A DNA stretch of 64,000 nucleotides from Candidatus Heimdallarchaeota archaeon. GTDB lineage: Archaea; Asgardarchaeota; Heimdallarchaeia; Heimdallarchaeales; Kariarchaeaceae. This document shows positions 1 to 9,290 of this stretch, piece after piece. The stretch covers positions 1-64,000 of the forward strand of contig JADCLS010000011.1 in assembly GCA_026702845.1 (NCBI GenBank). Direction: 5' to 3'. Both the position numbers and the translations under genes were made by a program. The notes below the pieces were generated by a model, which saw only the letters and a program-made list of their open reading frames with translations, was not told the DNA's origin and did no database searches. Position 1 is the stretch's first letter, and each line of letters opens with the position of its first letter.

Positions 1-1
1 G

Positions 2-151
2 GTGGCAATACTTTGCCACTCTCCCAATGCAACTCAATCACCTGTCCATACCGACGAGAACGAGGTCGCAGGCTATTATGACCATCAAATTCTTGATGGT
101 CATCCAGGAGGTGATAAATTAGTTAAATTATACAAAATTAAGGATTTGTGA
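2..151 (+). CDS. Possible 3' end of a gene cut by the window edge
   Basis: One forward frame stays open from base 2 for 49 codons and ends with TGA at 149-151. The tail reads like real protein (mixed acidic and hydrophobic residues, ending GDKLVKLYKIKDL). It would run convergently into the ABC exporter gene on the other strand, overlapping its last 14 bases, and such small convergent overlaps are common elsewhere in this window. A second forward frame is also open for about 40 codons here, so the call is weak. I recognise no family. The stretch looks richer in G and C than its surroundings. Confidence 0.3.
   Translation: MAILCHSPNATQSPVHTDENEVAGYYDHQILDGHPGGDKLVKLYKIKDL
78..103. repeat. Perfect 11-bp inverted repeat (hairpin)
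   Basis: Arms of 11 bases (atgaccatcaa and its exact complement) flank a 4-base loop. It lies just beyond the 3' end of the minus-strand ABC exporter operon and could help end its transcript. It also falls inside the possible gene tail at 2-151, so it may equally be coding sequence that happens to fold. Confidence 0.5.
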
Positions 152-1949
152 TTGGGTTGGTAAATGCTTGATGTTTGAAATAAGTTTCATATAATTCTTG
201 ATATTTGCCACCCATTTCCATCAATTCCTTGTGTGAACCCTCTTCAATGATTTTACCTTGATCTAGTACAATGATTCTATCAGCTTTTACTACAGTACTT
301 AGTCTATGAGCTATCACTATAGATGTTCTATCTTTGAATAAATTCTCCAATGCTTCTTGAATTACTGCCTCAGTGTATGCATCAACAGAGCTTGTAGCCT
401 CATCCATAATGATTATCTTGGGATCAGAAAGCAATGCACGTGCAAGGGTTACTAGCTGTCGTTGACCAGTAGATAATCGACCTCCTCGTTCTCCCACCTC
501 GGTTTGAAGTCCATTTGGCATATACTGAAGAAATTCATCTGCATGAACTGCAGTGATGGCTTGGTTCAGTTCCTCATCTGTAGCTTCCTGATATCCATAT
601 CTAATATTCTCCTCCACAGTACCTGAGAAAAGAAATGGATCTTGCTGAACCAATCCTATAGATTTACGATATTCTTCCAAATTTAATGATCGGATATCAT
701 AATCATCAATTTTTACCTCTCCATCTTGAAATTCATAAAATCTGGTGATTATATTGGTAATTGTGGTCTTTCCAGCACCAGTAGCACCAACTATGGCCAA
801 TTTCTCTCCAGATTTTATGTGAAGATTGAATTCTTTCAATATCGGTTCATTCTCTTCATAACCAAAGGTAGTGTTAATAAATTTGATATCTCCGTTGACT
901 TTCTCTAGAATTCTACCTTCGGGATTGGGATGGACCTCAGGTACGGTATCCATCACCTCAGCAATTCGTTCATATGCTGCAAAACCTGCCTGCATCTGTG
1001 AATAAAAGGTAGAGAGTTGCATTAGTGGAAAGAAAAATCTATCCAGATACAATATAAAGAGATAGAGGCTTTCTGGTGTGAGATTATATTGTCCCATTAT
1101 GGCCCATTGACCACCATACTGAATAATTAACCATATACCTATAACACTTAAAATGTCAAGTGTAGGAAAAATGAATTCCATAGCGATTGATTGTCTGAAT
1201 CCAGCTCGTACATTATTCTGATTTACTTCTTGAAACTTTTGCAAGGTTTCTTGCTCACGACCGAAGGATTTGGCAATGGATATTCCTTCTACTGATTCAG
1301 CCATTGCTGCATTTACTCCTGCTATCGTCTTTCTATACACACTACTGAGTTTCCTGGCAATCCGCCTGAATATCCATGTGAAGCCAATAACAAAAGGAAC
1401 GATGATCAACATCAACAATGCAAGCTGAAAAGAGACAGAAAAGAGGATAACAAAGCTAATGATAATTAATAGAATATTACCTCCGAATGTTGCCATTAAC
1501 ATGATGATATTGGCAGACTCTGCAGCATCGGATCCCACTCTAGAGGTCAATCTCCCACTAATTTTCTTATCAAAGAATTTCAAATCTTGTTTTTGAATGG
1601 AATTAAATACTCCAGTTCTTAAATCAACCATAAATTCTGGAATAAGTTTTGCCATGGCGAAATTATTTAGAAAATAGAAGAGAAATTGAAGTAAATAGAG
1701 TATGAAAAATCCCAGTGCAAACACATATACAGTACGCTGTGGCTCATTATTCTTTATTGATGTAATTGCATCGGTAAAAACCAGTGGTGTTACAAGGTTT
1801 ACTGCTGTATTGATCAATACTACAACTATAGTAAGGGTGAATGCAAATTTATAGGGTACTACCAGTTTCATAATTTTCTTCAAAAGCATCCAATCAGTGT
1901 AATCTCGTTTTTGTCCTTCAAATTCAAGACCAGAATAAATCCATCCCAT
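138..1949 (-). CDS. ABC exporter half-transporter, catalytic half of a heterodimer (MsbA/MDR-like)
   Basis: This is a type IV exporter half of 603 residues: six membrane segments in roughly the first 330 residues, then one nucleotide-binding domain. The Walker A motif reads GATGAGKTT, Walker B ends in IIMDEATS with the catalytic glutamate present, and the H-loop histidine sits in IAHRLS. The ABC signature is altered (LSTGQ instead of LSGGQ). The start ATG shares one base with the stop of the upstream exporter half (TAATG), so the two are translationally coupled and almost certainly form a heterodimer that pumps a lipid, peptide or drug outwards. The substrate cannot be read from the sequence. 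Confidence 0.93.
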   Translation of the reverse strand: MGWIYSGLEFEGQKRDYTDWMLLKKIMKLVVPYKFAFTLTIVVVLINTAVNLVTPLVFTDAITSIKNNEPQRTVYVFALGFFILYLLQFLFYFLNNFAMAKLIPEFMVDLRTGVFNSIQKQDLKFFDKKISGRLTSRVGSDAAESANIIMLMATFGGNILLIIISFVILFSVSFQLALLMLIIVPFVIGFTWIFRRIARKLSSVYRKTIAGVNAAMAESVEGISIAKSFGREQETLQKFQEVNQNNVRAGFRQSIAMEFIFPTLDILSVIGIWLIIQYGGQWAIMGQYNLTPESLYLFILYLDRFFFPLMQLSTFYSQMQAGFAAYERIAEVMDTVPEVHPNPEGRILEKVNGDIKFINTTFGYEENEPILKEFNLHIKSGEKLAIVGATGAGKTTITNIITRFYEFQDGEVKIDDYDIRSLNLEEYRKSIGLVQQDPFLFSGTVEENIRYGYQEATDEELNQAITAVHADEFLQYMPNGLQTEVGERGGRLSTGQRQLVTLARALLSDPKIIIMDEATSSVDAYTEAVIQEALENLFKDRTSIVIAHRLSTVVKADRIIVLDQGKIIEEGSHKELMEMGGKYQELYETYFKHQAFTNPITNP

Positions 1950-3742
1950 TATTGCTCAACCTCCTTAATTGGTGGTAACTCAATATATTTACTGAATATA
2001 CGTCTATACTCCAGTGATGAATGTACGAGCTCTTGATGATTTCCCACCGCTTTGATTTCACCATCTCTCAGTACAACGATTTTATCAGCCTTTCGAATTG
2101 CAGAAAGCCGATGGGTAATTAAAAACGTGGTACGGTTCTGCATTACTTTATCCATTGCGAGAGCTATCCTCTCCTCAGTCTCTGCATCTATAGCGGAGGT
2201 GCTATCATCAAGAATTAGTATAGGAGGGTTAATGAGAATACATCGAGCAATGGCAATTCTTTGTTTTTGTCCACCGGATAATCCAACTCCACGTTCACCC
2301 AACTTGGTATCATAACCATCCGGTTGTTCAACGATAAAATCATGAGCTTGTGCGGTGATCGCTGCTTGTTTTACCAAATCAAAGTCTATTGCTTCATCAC
2401 CAATTCCAAATTCAATATTTGAGCGAATGGTACTGGCAAAAAGAAATATGTCCTGTTCGACTCGACCGATATTCTGTCTCAGGTCACGTAATTTGAATTG
2501 TTGAATATCTGCATCATCTAGAAGTATACTTCCCTCATAGGGATAGAACCTTGAAATTAATTTTGTGAGGGTCGTCTTACCAGAACCAGTAGGCCCTACC
2601 AGTGCTACTGTTTCTCCAGCATTCACCTTCAGGGAGATATTTTTGAGCACATATTTATCAGTTCCCTCATACTTAAAGCTTACATCCTTTATTTCTATAT
2701 CTCCTCGTACTACATCTGGCCACGATTGTTTTTCACTTAAACTCTCCTCAGGATCGAACGCATACATGGTATGAAATATTCGCTCTCCCGCTGCAAGACC
2801 TGATTGAAACATACCTACTGCAAATGAAATAATAAATGTCGGACCCATGAGGATTAAGAGCATTCCATTGATCGATATTATCTCCCCCACAGACATATAT
2901 CCTGCATAATGAGCCCAGATACTTGCGATTAATGAAACACCTATGGCAAAATTGATCCAAAATAATGGCCAATATTTTGCCTGTATTATCTGACGTTTGT
3001 ACCAAACACGTTTGAAATCATCCACCACTTCTTTGAATTTTCTCATCTCAAATCGCTGGGCATTGAATGCTCTGACAACTCTAACTCCCGTGATACTATC
3101 CTGTGCAGAACGTGAAATCATACTCCATTTACTCATAAAAGTACCCATGATTGGTTTCATTTTATCATTGTATCTAAGGATAGATTGCACGTAGAGGATG
3201 AATATGGGTGTAAGAGCTAAGGTGAAGATTGGATTAATAGAAGTAGCAAAAATTATTACTGCTGCTAACCCAATAAATGCCTCACTCACCATCCTGATAC
3301 CTGGATTAATCATCCCTCCTAGTTGCTGCATATCATTGGTAGCTAGTGCCATGAGATCACCACTTCGGACCCTGTTATGGAAACGTAGAGGTTTTGCCTG
3401 AATAGTCTCAAAAAATTCTTCTCTGATCCGTCGTATGGAATTCCAACCGATAGAATTTGTGACAAATATATTGAGATAGCTAAGGATTATTCTTAATAAT
3501 CCTAATCCCAGAATAAGAATAGCATAAAACAGTAATAATTCATTATTTTTTGGATAAACCGCATCATCAATCATGAAACCAATGAGATAGGGTATTGCTG
3601 TTCGTAATCCAGTGACTGCAAGCAATGCAAGAACCATATAAGTGAATTTGAATTTATTTTCGGATAGATGCCCTAGTAGCCAGAGGATACTTTGCTTTCG
3701 TGCCTTAGCATCTCGTTTAGAAGTGTCAAATATATAACTCAT
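1949..3742 (-). CDS. ABC exporter half-transporter, degenerate-site half of a heterodimer
   Basis: This 597-residue protein has six N-terminal membrane segments and a C-terminal ATPase domain with Walker A GPTGSGKTT, a canonical signature LSGGQKQR, and Walker B LILDDSTS. The catalytic glutamate after Walker B is replaced by aspartate. In heterodimeric exporters such as TM287/288 and BmrCD one of the two composite ATP sites is weakened in this way. Here the weak Walker B would face the altered LSTGQ signature of the partner at 138-1949, so both defects fall in the same site. It is the first gene of the pair, with a TATA-like box about 30-40 bases ahead of its ATG. Confidence 0.93.
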   Translation of the reverse strand: MSYIFDTSKRDAKARKQSILWLLGHLSENKFKFTYMVLALLAVTGLRTAIPYLIGFMIDDAVYPKNNELLLFYAILILGLGLLRIILSYLNIFVTNSIGWNSIRRIREEFFETIQAKPLRFHNRVRSGDLMALATNDMQQLGGMINPGIRMVSEAFIGLAAVIIFATSINPIFTLALTPIFILYVQSILRYNDKMKPIMGTFMSKWSMISRSAQDSITGVRVVRAFNAQRFEMRKFKEVVDDFKRVWYKRQIIQAKYWPLFWINFAIGVSLIASIWAHYAGYMSVGEIISINGMLLILMGPTFIISFAVGMFQSGLAAGERIFHTMYAFDPEESLSEKQSWPDVVRGDIEIKDVSFKYEGTDKYVLKNISLKVNAGETVALVGPTGSGKTTLTKLISRFYPYEGSILLDDADIQQFKLRDLRQNIGRVEQDIFLFASTIRSNIEFGIGDEAIDFDLVKQAAITAQAHDFIVEQPDGYDTKLGERGVGLSGGQKQRIAIARCILINPPILILDDSTSAIDAETEERIALAMDKVMQNRTTFLITHRLSAIRKADKIVVLRDGEIKAVGNHQELVHSSLEYRRIFSKYIELPPIKEVEQ

Positions 3743-3772
3743 CTACTCAACATTGTTTTCAGTGTACGATTG

Positions 3773-3782
3773 AATATAAATA
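3773..3782 (-). promoter_or_regulatory. TATA box for the ABC exporter pair
   Basis: On the minus strand the sequence reads tatttatatt, centred about 35 bases ahead of the ATG at 3742. This is the spacing expected of an archaeal promoter with a very short leader. Confidence 0.5.
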
Positions 3783-3897
3783 ATTAGGATGAGGTCATTG
3801 CAACTGAGGGATAATCTTAACAATACTTTAGTTCTTGATAATTATCTGATGTGTCTTAAATTCTTTAATTCATATAATTTGGTTAATCTATAAATAT

Positions 3898-4569
3898 GTG
3901 AATAAATCGTATATTCTTGTGAGAATTAAAAATTTAATATTTCTGATTCTGCTTCTTACTCCATATAATTCTGGTGCTACAGTTTATGATGTGCATTTGT
4001 ATGCCTTTAATCCAGATGTGACATTAGATGTGAATATCATTTTTGAATATATAATGGATGGAGATAAGGCATATGTAGTGGTGGATTATACTTTTACAGG
4101 AACGGTTAATGAGCAATACTGGATAAAATTTAGGTTGATAGCAGATACTTTGCCATTTTTAAATTATAAATACATCAATACCAGCCTGTCAAGCGATTAT
4201 CAATGGACACAATCATTTAATGAAGCTAAAACAGATTTCTTCATTAAATGTAATGATTGTGGTGAAACAACCGGTTGGGTCAAATTTTATAAGAGTCTCG
4301 GAAATGGCGTAGATACTAATGAGATCAATGTCATTGCAGAAATCCAGACCTCCATTAATGGGGGAGTGGTTTCAAATGGAGCATCTCAAGAAGTGACCCA
4401 TACTGAAATTGAGTATATAACAAAATCACTTGGATTACCAGTGTCAACTGAAAGTGAAGAGGATGAAGAAATAATCACTGAGGAAGGTTTTCTTCCAGTT
4501 GCAGTAATTTGGATGATTATTCTTGTACCAATAGTACATATACGCAAATCAATATCTGAGAGATTATAA
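3898..4569 (+). CDS. Small surface protein, signal peptide and C-terminal anchor
   Basis: This 223-residue protein begins with a GTG codon. Residues 1-27 form a signal peptide (basic start, LIFLILLL core, small residues before the likely cut). The middle is a beta-rich extracytoplasmic domain with two close cysteines (CNDC, possibly a disulfide or metal pair), followed by an acidic linker (ESEEDEE). A single C-terminal membrane helix ends in a short basic tail (HIRKS), placing the domain outside the cell. I do not recognise the domain. The same build recurs in four other proteins in this window. It is followed 22 bases later by the isoaspartyl peptidase gene. Confidence 0.75.
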   Translation: MNKSYILVRIKNLIFLILLLTPYNSGATVYDVHLYAFNPDVTLDVNIIFEYIMDGDKAYVVVDYTFTGTVNEQYWIKFRLIADTLPFLNYKYINTSLSSDYQWTQSFNEAKTDFFIKCNDCGETTGWVKFYKSLGNGVDTNEINVIAEIQTSINGGVVSNGASQEVTHTEIEYITKSLGLPVSTESEEDEEIITEEGFLPVAVIWMIILVPIVHIRKSISERL

Positions 4570-4591
4570 TATATTTCATGAATGCTCAGTC

Positions 4592-5488
4592 GTGATAGAT
4601 TATGGAGTTATCGTTCATGGTGGAGCATGGGCAATCCCAGATGAAACTGTTGATGCGCATCTCAAAGGTGTTGAGACAGCATGTAACGTAGCATTCCAAT
4701 TAATTGAAGATGGTAAGTCTGCCATAGATGCCGTAGAAGTTGGTATCTCTCTTATGGAGGATGATCCAACATTTGATGCTGGTAGAGGGTCTTTTCTCAA
4801 TCAAGATTCAGAAGTTGAAATGGATGCGATCATCGCCACTCAAGATCAGAAAATCGGAGCAGTACTAGCAGTTCAACAGGTAAAAAATCCAATTAAACTT
4901 GCGAGAGCAATACGAGAAAGAACTGATCATATTATGATAGCTGGAGGTGGAGGGAGGAAATTGGCAGAATCCCTAGGACTTGAATTAGCTAGCGAAGAGG
5001 ATCTACTTGTAGGCCGTGAACTTGAACGGTATCTCAAGGTGAAAAATATTGTAAATTATCAACCTAAAACAGCTTTTGACAAACCTAATGGGTTTGGTAC
5101 AGTCGGCATGGTAGCGATGGACAAACAAGGAAATCTTGCAGTTGGAGTCAGCACAGGTGGCACCCCTTACAAAAGAGCAGGGAGGGTTGGGGACACTCCA
5201 ATATGGGGAGCAGGTGCCTATGTTAATGAACTAGGTGGTGCTGCGGCTACTGGGTATGGTGAGGATATTATCCGTAGATTATCAACAAGACTGGCTGTAC
5301 AATACCTCGAGACCATGGATCCGCAACAAGCAGCTGAACAAACAGTGAAGGATCTATCAAGTATTTCAGGACTTGGTGGATTCATTGTCCTAAGTAAAAA
5401 AGGAATTGGATTTGCATTCAATACTCCTCGTATGGCCTATGCATACAAAACCAACAAGTCTGTACTTGTTTCTGAAATCAATCCATAA
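4592..5488 (+). CDS. Isoaspartyl peptidase / L-asparaginase, Ntn-hydrolase type
   Basis: This 298-residue protein matches plant-type asparaginases (IaaA family). These enzymes hydrolyse beta-aspartyl dipeptides and asparagine, recycling damaged aspartyl residues. The N-terminal VHGGAW motif, the FDAGRGS block and the autocleavage site are all present. Thr170 in FGTVGMVAMD should become the N-terminal nucleophile after the precursor cuts itself into alpha and beta subunits. The later GAGAY and AAATGYGE blocks fit substrate binding. The start is GTG. It is probably cytosolic and may share a transcript with the small surface protein upstream. Confidence 0.92.
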   Translation: MIDYGVIVHGGAWAIPDETVDAHLKGVETACNVAFQLIEDGKSAIDAVEVGISLMEDDPTFDAGRGSFLNQDSEVEMDAIIATQDQKIGAVLAVQQVKNPIKLARAIRERTDHIMIAGGGGRKLAESLGLELASEEDLLVGRELERYLKVKNIVNYQPKTAFDKPNGFGTVGMVAMDKQGNLAVGVSTGGTPYKRAGRVGDTPIWGAGAYVNELGGAAATGYGEDIIRRLSTRLAVQYLETMDPQQAAEQTVKDLSSISGLGGFIVLSKKGIGFAFNTPRMAYAYKTNKSVLVSEINP

Positions 5489-5860
5489 AATAATTCAATT
5501 TTGTTATTAAGAAATGAGATAGGGTATAGGTTATTGCAAAAAAATAGTACAAATAATCAGTAAATTTCTAATTAATTGTACAATATTTAGACTAATGCCA
5601 AAAAAGCGGTGTAAGATAACTGTTCCTAACCCAACAGGAATAGTCTAAATAGACAATCCTGCAATATTTACCAATTTGCCTTAAATTTCCTAGCAAATTT
5701 TTCAAAATTTCGATATTTTTATAAAAAAATAGATTTATGATAACTAACTTATATCATTTTTCTTTCTTCGTTAGTGTGAATCCGCTTAATTATTATATTT
5801 AGTATAACAGATTATTCTCAAACAAATTATCAACAAAAATTTCGAACAGGAGATAATCAG
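5489..5860. other. Gene-free leader region ahead of the hydrogenase operon
   Basis: This stretch of about 370 bases has no credible gene. It holds a nested inverted repeat (listed separately), AT-rich TATA-like stretches (tttttataaa near 5714, tattatattt near 5792), and a clear ribosome site (aggaga) just before the ATG at 5861. Unlike most first genes in the window, the operon therefore seems to have a real 5' untranslated leader. Confidence 0.6.
5585..5650. repeat. Nested inverted repeat, possible structured RNA or protein-binding site
   Basis: An outer perfect 10-base pair of arms (5585-5594 atttagacta; 5641-5650 tagtctaaat) encloses a shorter inner stem (5621-5627 with 5636-5642, one G-U pair) with an 8-base loop. 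The left side between the stems is about 26 unpaired bases. The region also looks less AT-rich than its flanks. It could be a small RNA, a leader structure or a cruciform regulator site for the hydrogenase operon. Confidence 0.45.
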
Positions 5861-7144
5861 ATGACGCAAAAAGCACTGGTTGTTGGTGGTGGTATCTCTG
5901 GAATACAGGCATCGCTCGATCTCGCAGATCAAGGGATAAAAGTATATTTGGTTGAGAAAACACCGAGTATCGGAGGTAGGATGGCCCAACTAGATAAGAC
6001 CTTCCCAACCTTGGATTGTAGCTCATGTATTTTGACACCGAAAATGGTAGATATCTCACGCCACAAAAATATCGATTTGATGACTTACTCTGAAATCCAA
6101 AGCATATCTGGATCGGTAGGTCATTTTAAAGTAAAAGTTCTGAAAAAACCTAGATATGTAAATGCAGAACTTTGTACAGGTTGTAAATTATGCCTGGAAA
6201 AATGTCCTGGAAGCAGTGACAGTGAGTTTGATCAGAATTTAGGAAAACGGAAAGCAATTTATGTTCCATTTCCACAAGCCATACCAATGGTTCCAGTTAT
6301 AGATCCCGATGCTTGCCGATATATCCTAACAGGTAAGTGTGGATTATGTGATAAACGTTGTGCAGTCGGTGCGATAGATTTTGATCAGAAAGAAGAAGTC
6401 GTGGAACTTGATGTTGGATCAATAATATTTGCCACAGGTCTATATCCCTATTCACCTGTTGAAAGAAATGATTATGGATACAATGATATCCCAGACGTTA
6501 TTACTTCACTTGAGTTTGAACGTTTGATTTCATCAACTGGGCCCACTGAGGGACACGTACATAGACTGTCTGATGGTAAGACACCAAGCAAAGTCGCATT
6601 CATTCAATGTGTAGGTTCGAGAAGCGAATTGAGTAACTATTACTGTTCAAGATTCTGCTGTATGGTATCTATCAAAGAAGCAGTACTTATGAAAGATCAT
6701 TATCCAGATTCAGAATGTACCATCTTCCATATGGATATTCGTGCATTTGGTAAAGGATTCCAAGAATTTTACAACAGATCTATATCTGATTATGGTGTAA
6801 AGTACATCAAAGGCAAGGTAGGTAAGATTGAGCAGAATAATGGATCATTACTCCTTAAGTATGAAGATGTTGAGAAGGGAAAAACTCTGGAAGATCATTT
6901 TGATCTAGTTGTATTAGCTGTTGGAGCAGTTCCATCGGTTGTTAAATTCCCCATACAACTATCTCTTGGTGATGATACATTTGTGCAGGTAAAGGATCGC
7001 TATTTGGATCCAGTAGCCACATCTGTCGATGGTATTTTCATAGCAGGTGTAGGAGAATCTCCCAAAGATATCCCAGATAGTGTTGTCCAAGCAGGAGCTG
7101 CTGCGATGCGTGCATCAATTATCTGTACGGAGGTGAATCAATGA
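5861..7144 (+). CDS. HdrA/QmoA-like FAD and iron-sulfur flavoprotein
   Basis: This is the first gene of the Qmo-Mvh operon, 427 residues. It carries an N-terminal FAD-binding Rossmann motif (VVGGGISG, residues 7-14) and the HdrA-type LDCSSC block at 51-56. Two ferredoxin-like clusters follow: C105/C108/C111/C115 and C152/C160/C163/C167. The unusual HdrA cluster pattern of one cysteine followed by C-x3-CC is at C250, C262, C266 and C267. It lacks the N-terminal domain of full-length HdrA and its length is close to that of QmoA. The role is to pass electrons through FAD between partner subunits. It overlaps the next gene by 4 bases (ATGA) and has a strong ribosome site. Whether it bifurcates electrons cannot be told from sequence. 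Confidence 0.88.
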   Translation: MTQKALVVGGGISGIQASLDLADQGIKVYLVEKTPSIGGRMAQLDKTFPTLDCSSCILTPKMVDISRHKNIDLMTYSEIQSISGSVGHFKVKVLKKPRYVNAELCTGCKLCLEKCPGSSDSEFDQNLGKRKAIYVPFPQAIPMVPVIDPDACRYILTGKCGLCDKRCAVGAIDFDQKEEVVELDVGSIIFATGLYPYSPVERNDYGYNDIPDVITSLEFERLISSTGPTEGHVHRLSDGKTPSKVAFIQCVGSRSELSNYYCSRFCCMVSIKEAVLMKDHYPDSECTIFHMDIRAFGKGFQEFYNRSISDYGVKYIKGKVGKIEQNNGSLLLKYEDVEKGKTLEDHFDLVVLAVGAVPSVVKFPIQLSLGDDTFVQVKDRYLDPVATSVDGIFIAGVGESPKDIPDSVVQAGAAAMRASIICTEVNQ

Positions 7145-8865
7145 GCTCTGAAGACGTAAGAATTGGAGTATTCATTTGCCACTGTGGTAAAAATATCGGT
7201 GGTGTCGTAGATGTAAATGCTGTTGTAGAATATGCCAAGACTTTGCCAAATGTGGTGGTTTCTGAACAGAATACCTTTACTTGTTCCGCACCAGGCCAGA
7301 ATTCCATTAAGGATGCGATCAAAGAGCATAAACTGAATCGTGTTGTTGTCGCAGCATGTTCACCACAGATGCATGAGCCGACATTTAAAAAGACGGTACA
7401 GGAAGCAGGATTAAACCCATTTTTATTTGAGATGGCCAATATTCGTGAGCATGTATCATGGGTACATCCTAAAGAACCTGAAAAGGCAACAATTAAGGCT
7501 AAAGATATCGTGAGAATGGCCATAGCTAAGGTACGATTACTCGAGGCAATTGAAGTCAGCAAGGCTGGAGTAATACCAAGAGTTCTTGTTGTTGGAGGAG
7601 GTGTAGCAGGATTACAAGCAGCGTTAGATGTTGCCAGAAAGGGATTTGATGTGGTTCTTGTTGAAAAATCAGCAGTCCTTGGAGGTAATGCACTAAAAGT
7701 AGGATATCTTGCGCATACGGAGAGAAGGGGTACAGACATCATTTCCTCACTGATAACAGAAGTGCAAGCCAATAAAAGGATACAAGTATATACTGAAACT
7801 AAGGTAAGTAACGTAGATGGAGCCTTTGGGGAGTACCATGTGCTTATTCACCCATCTAAAGGAGATAACATTGAAGAGAAATTTGGTAGTATCATTGTTG
7901 CTACTGGATACGAACCATATAGACCCAAAGATGGAGAATTTGGATATAAAAAGAATAATAATATCAAAACTCTATTTGAATTCGATGAGATGTGTGCTAA
8001 TCCTGAAGGAAAATTTGACAATGTAGACAGAATCGTATTCATAGGTTGTGTTGGATCTATGGAAAATCCGGATAAAGAGGGAGCACGCACACATTGCTCA
8101 CGAGTCTGCTGTTCTGCAGCATTCAAGAATATGCTTAGGTTAAAAGAATACAAACCAAGCATGAGAATCAGTTTCATTTACCAAGATATCAGAACCTACC
8201 AGCGCAATGATGAAAGGATGTATGAGAAATTATCTGAGAAAGGAATTATCCTCATTCGTTATCATCGAGACCAAGAACCCTTTGTTGATATTGAGGGAAA
8301 ACTCAATGTGCAGACCTATGATTCTCTTGTCCAAGAGTGGTTAAAAATACCTGCAGATATGGTTGTACTTGCAACAGGGATGGATGCTCCAAGTGATGTG
8401 GAAGAGACTAGAAATCTCTTTAAGCTACCATGTGGAGGAGAAGGCTTTTTCAAGGAAGCCCATGCTAAACTCCGACCTGTTGAAGTACCTTCCCCTGGAA
8501 TTTACCTCGCAGGGGCCTGTCAAGCACCCAAAGATATCATAGAATCAATAACTAGTGCCAGTGCAGCCGCTTCAAAGGCAGTTATCCCACTAATACATGG
8601 AGAGGTGGAACTAGAACCACTAACAGCTACAGTAAATGAAGATATTTGTGGTAGATGCGGGGTTTGTGAACCCATATGCCCCTATGGTGCAATATCATAC
8701 AAATCAGCCACAGGTAATGGTAGGTTAGTTGCCCATGTTGATGAACGTTTGTGTTCAGGATGTGGTACATGCGTGGCTGGATGCCCATCAGGTGCACTTG
8801 ATCAGAAGGGTTTCAAAAATAAGCAACTATATGCTATTTTGAGCGCATTGGAGGTGCCAAAATGA
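7141..8865 (+). CDS. hdrA: HdrA / QmoB-like FAD and iron-sulfur flavoprotein
   Basis: This 574-residue second HdrA-like subunit starts with the HdrA N-terminal domain (IGVFICHCG, residues 8-16). Next comes a thioredoxin-reductase-like FAD domain (VLVVGGGVAG, 148-157) with the HdrA cluster cysteines C303, C319, C323 and C324. Two C-terminal ferredoxin clusters follow (C503/C506/C509/C513 and C538/C541/C544/C548). QmoB proteins have this layout plus a fused MvhD domain; here MvhD is the next separate gene, so the two together equal one QmoB. Its start codon overlaps the stop of the upstream gene and a GGAGGTG ribosome site lies just before it. It is expected to be the hub connecting the hydrogenase through MvhD to the membrane arm. 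Confidence 0.9.
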   Translation: MSSEDVRIGVFICHCGKNIGGVVDVNAVVEYAKTLPNVVVSEQNTFTCSAPGQNSIKDAIKEHKLNRVVVAACSPQMHEPTFKKTVQEAGLNPFLFEMANIREHVSWVHPKEPEKATIKAKDIVRMAIAKVRLLEAIEVSKAGVIPRVLVVGGGVAGLQAALDVARKGFDVVLVEKSAVLGGNALKVGYLAHTERRGTDIISSLITEVQANKRIQVYTETKVSNVDGAFGEYHVLIHPSKGDNIEEKFGSIIVATGYEPYRPKDGEFGYKKNNNIKTLFEFDEMCANPEGKFDNVDRIVFIGCVGSMENPDKEGARTHCSRVCCSAAFKNMLRLKEYKPSMRISFIYQDIRTYQRNDERMYEKLSEKGIILIRYHRDQEPFVDIEGKLNVQTYDSLVQEWLKIPADMVVLATGMDAPSDVEETRNLFKLPCGGEGFFKEAHAKLRPVEVPSPGIYLAGACQAPKDIIESITSASAAASKAVIPLIHGEVELEPLTATVNEDICGRCGVCEPICPYGAISYKSATGNGRLVAHVDERLCSGCGTCVAGCPSGALDQKGFKNKQLYAILSALEVPK

Positions 8866-9290
8866 CAGAAGAGTTTGAACCTAAAATTGTAATGTTTGCC
8901 TGCAACTGGTGTTCCTATGCAGGATTGGATCTAACTGGTACAAGTAGATTAAACTACTCAACCAATGTTAGAGTAATAAGAACCATGTGTTCTGGAAGAA
9001 TAGAACCATCTTTTGTGTTTGATGCATTCAAAAATGGTGCAGATGGGGTGATTATCTCTACCTGTCATCCAGGTGATTGTCATTACATCTCAGGAAATTA
9101 TAAAACCTTCAATAGATTTGTCCTTATTCAAGATTTATTAGAGAAATTTGGCATTGACAAACGAAGAGTAAGGCTCGAGGGAATTTCTGCTGCTGAAGCG
9201 AAGAAAGCACAAACTGTGATCAATGAGATGGTGGAGACTGTTAGAAGTCTCGGACCAATTCAAATACTGGAGGAAGTTACTCATGTCTGA
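8862..9290 (+). CDS. mvhD: MvhD, iron-sulfur subunit linking hydrogenase to HdrA
   Basis: This 142-residue protein matches the MvhD/FlpD family: FACNWCSYAGLD near the start, the IRTMCSGR block, and ISTCHPGDCHY. These cysteines hold the [2Fe-2S] cluster that carries electrons between the MvhAG hydrogenase and HdrA. It overlaps the upstream gene by 4 bases, has a GGAGGTG ribosome site, and overlaps the next gene by 8 bases, so all are co-translated. Confidence 0.92.
   Translation: MTEEFEPKIVMFACNWCSYAGLDLTGTSRLNYSTNVRVIRTMCSGRIEPSFVFDAFKNGADGVIISTCHPGDCHYISGNYKTFNRFVLIQDLLEKFGIDKRRVRLEGISAAEAKKAQTVINEMVETVRSLGPIQILEEVTHV

Noticed and set aside
5585..5650. H/ACA guide RNA in the hydrogenase leader (an ACA follows the outer stem)
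   Set aside because: There are no unpaired bases on the 3' side between inner and outer stems, so no guide pocket can form; kept only as an unexplained structure.
5786..6059. Reverse-strand open frames over the start of the hydrogenase operon
   Set aside because: They overlap the well-supported HdrA-like gene and its ribosome site and show no family features.
9223..9282. An earlier start for mvhG (20 extra residues)
   Set aside because: No ribosome site precedes it, it lies inside mvhD, and the family begins just before the CxxCGGC motif; ATG 9283 has GGAGG at the right distance.
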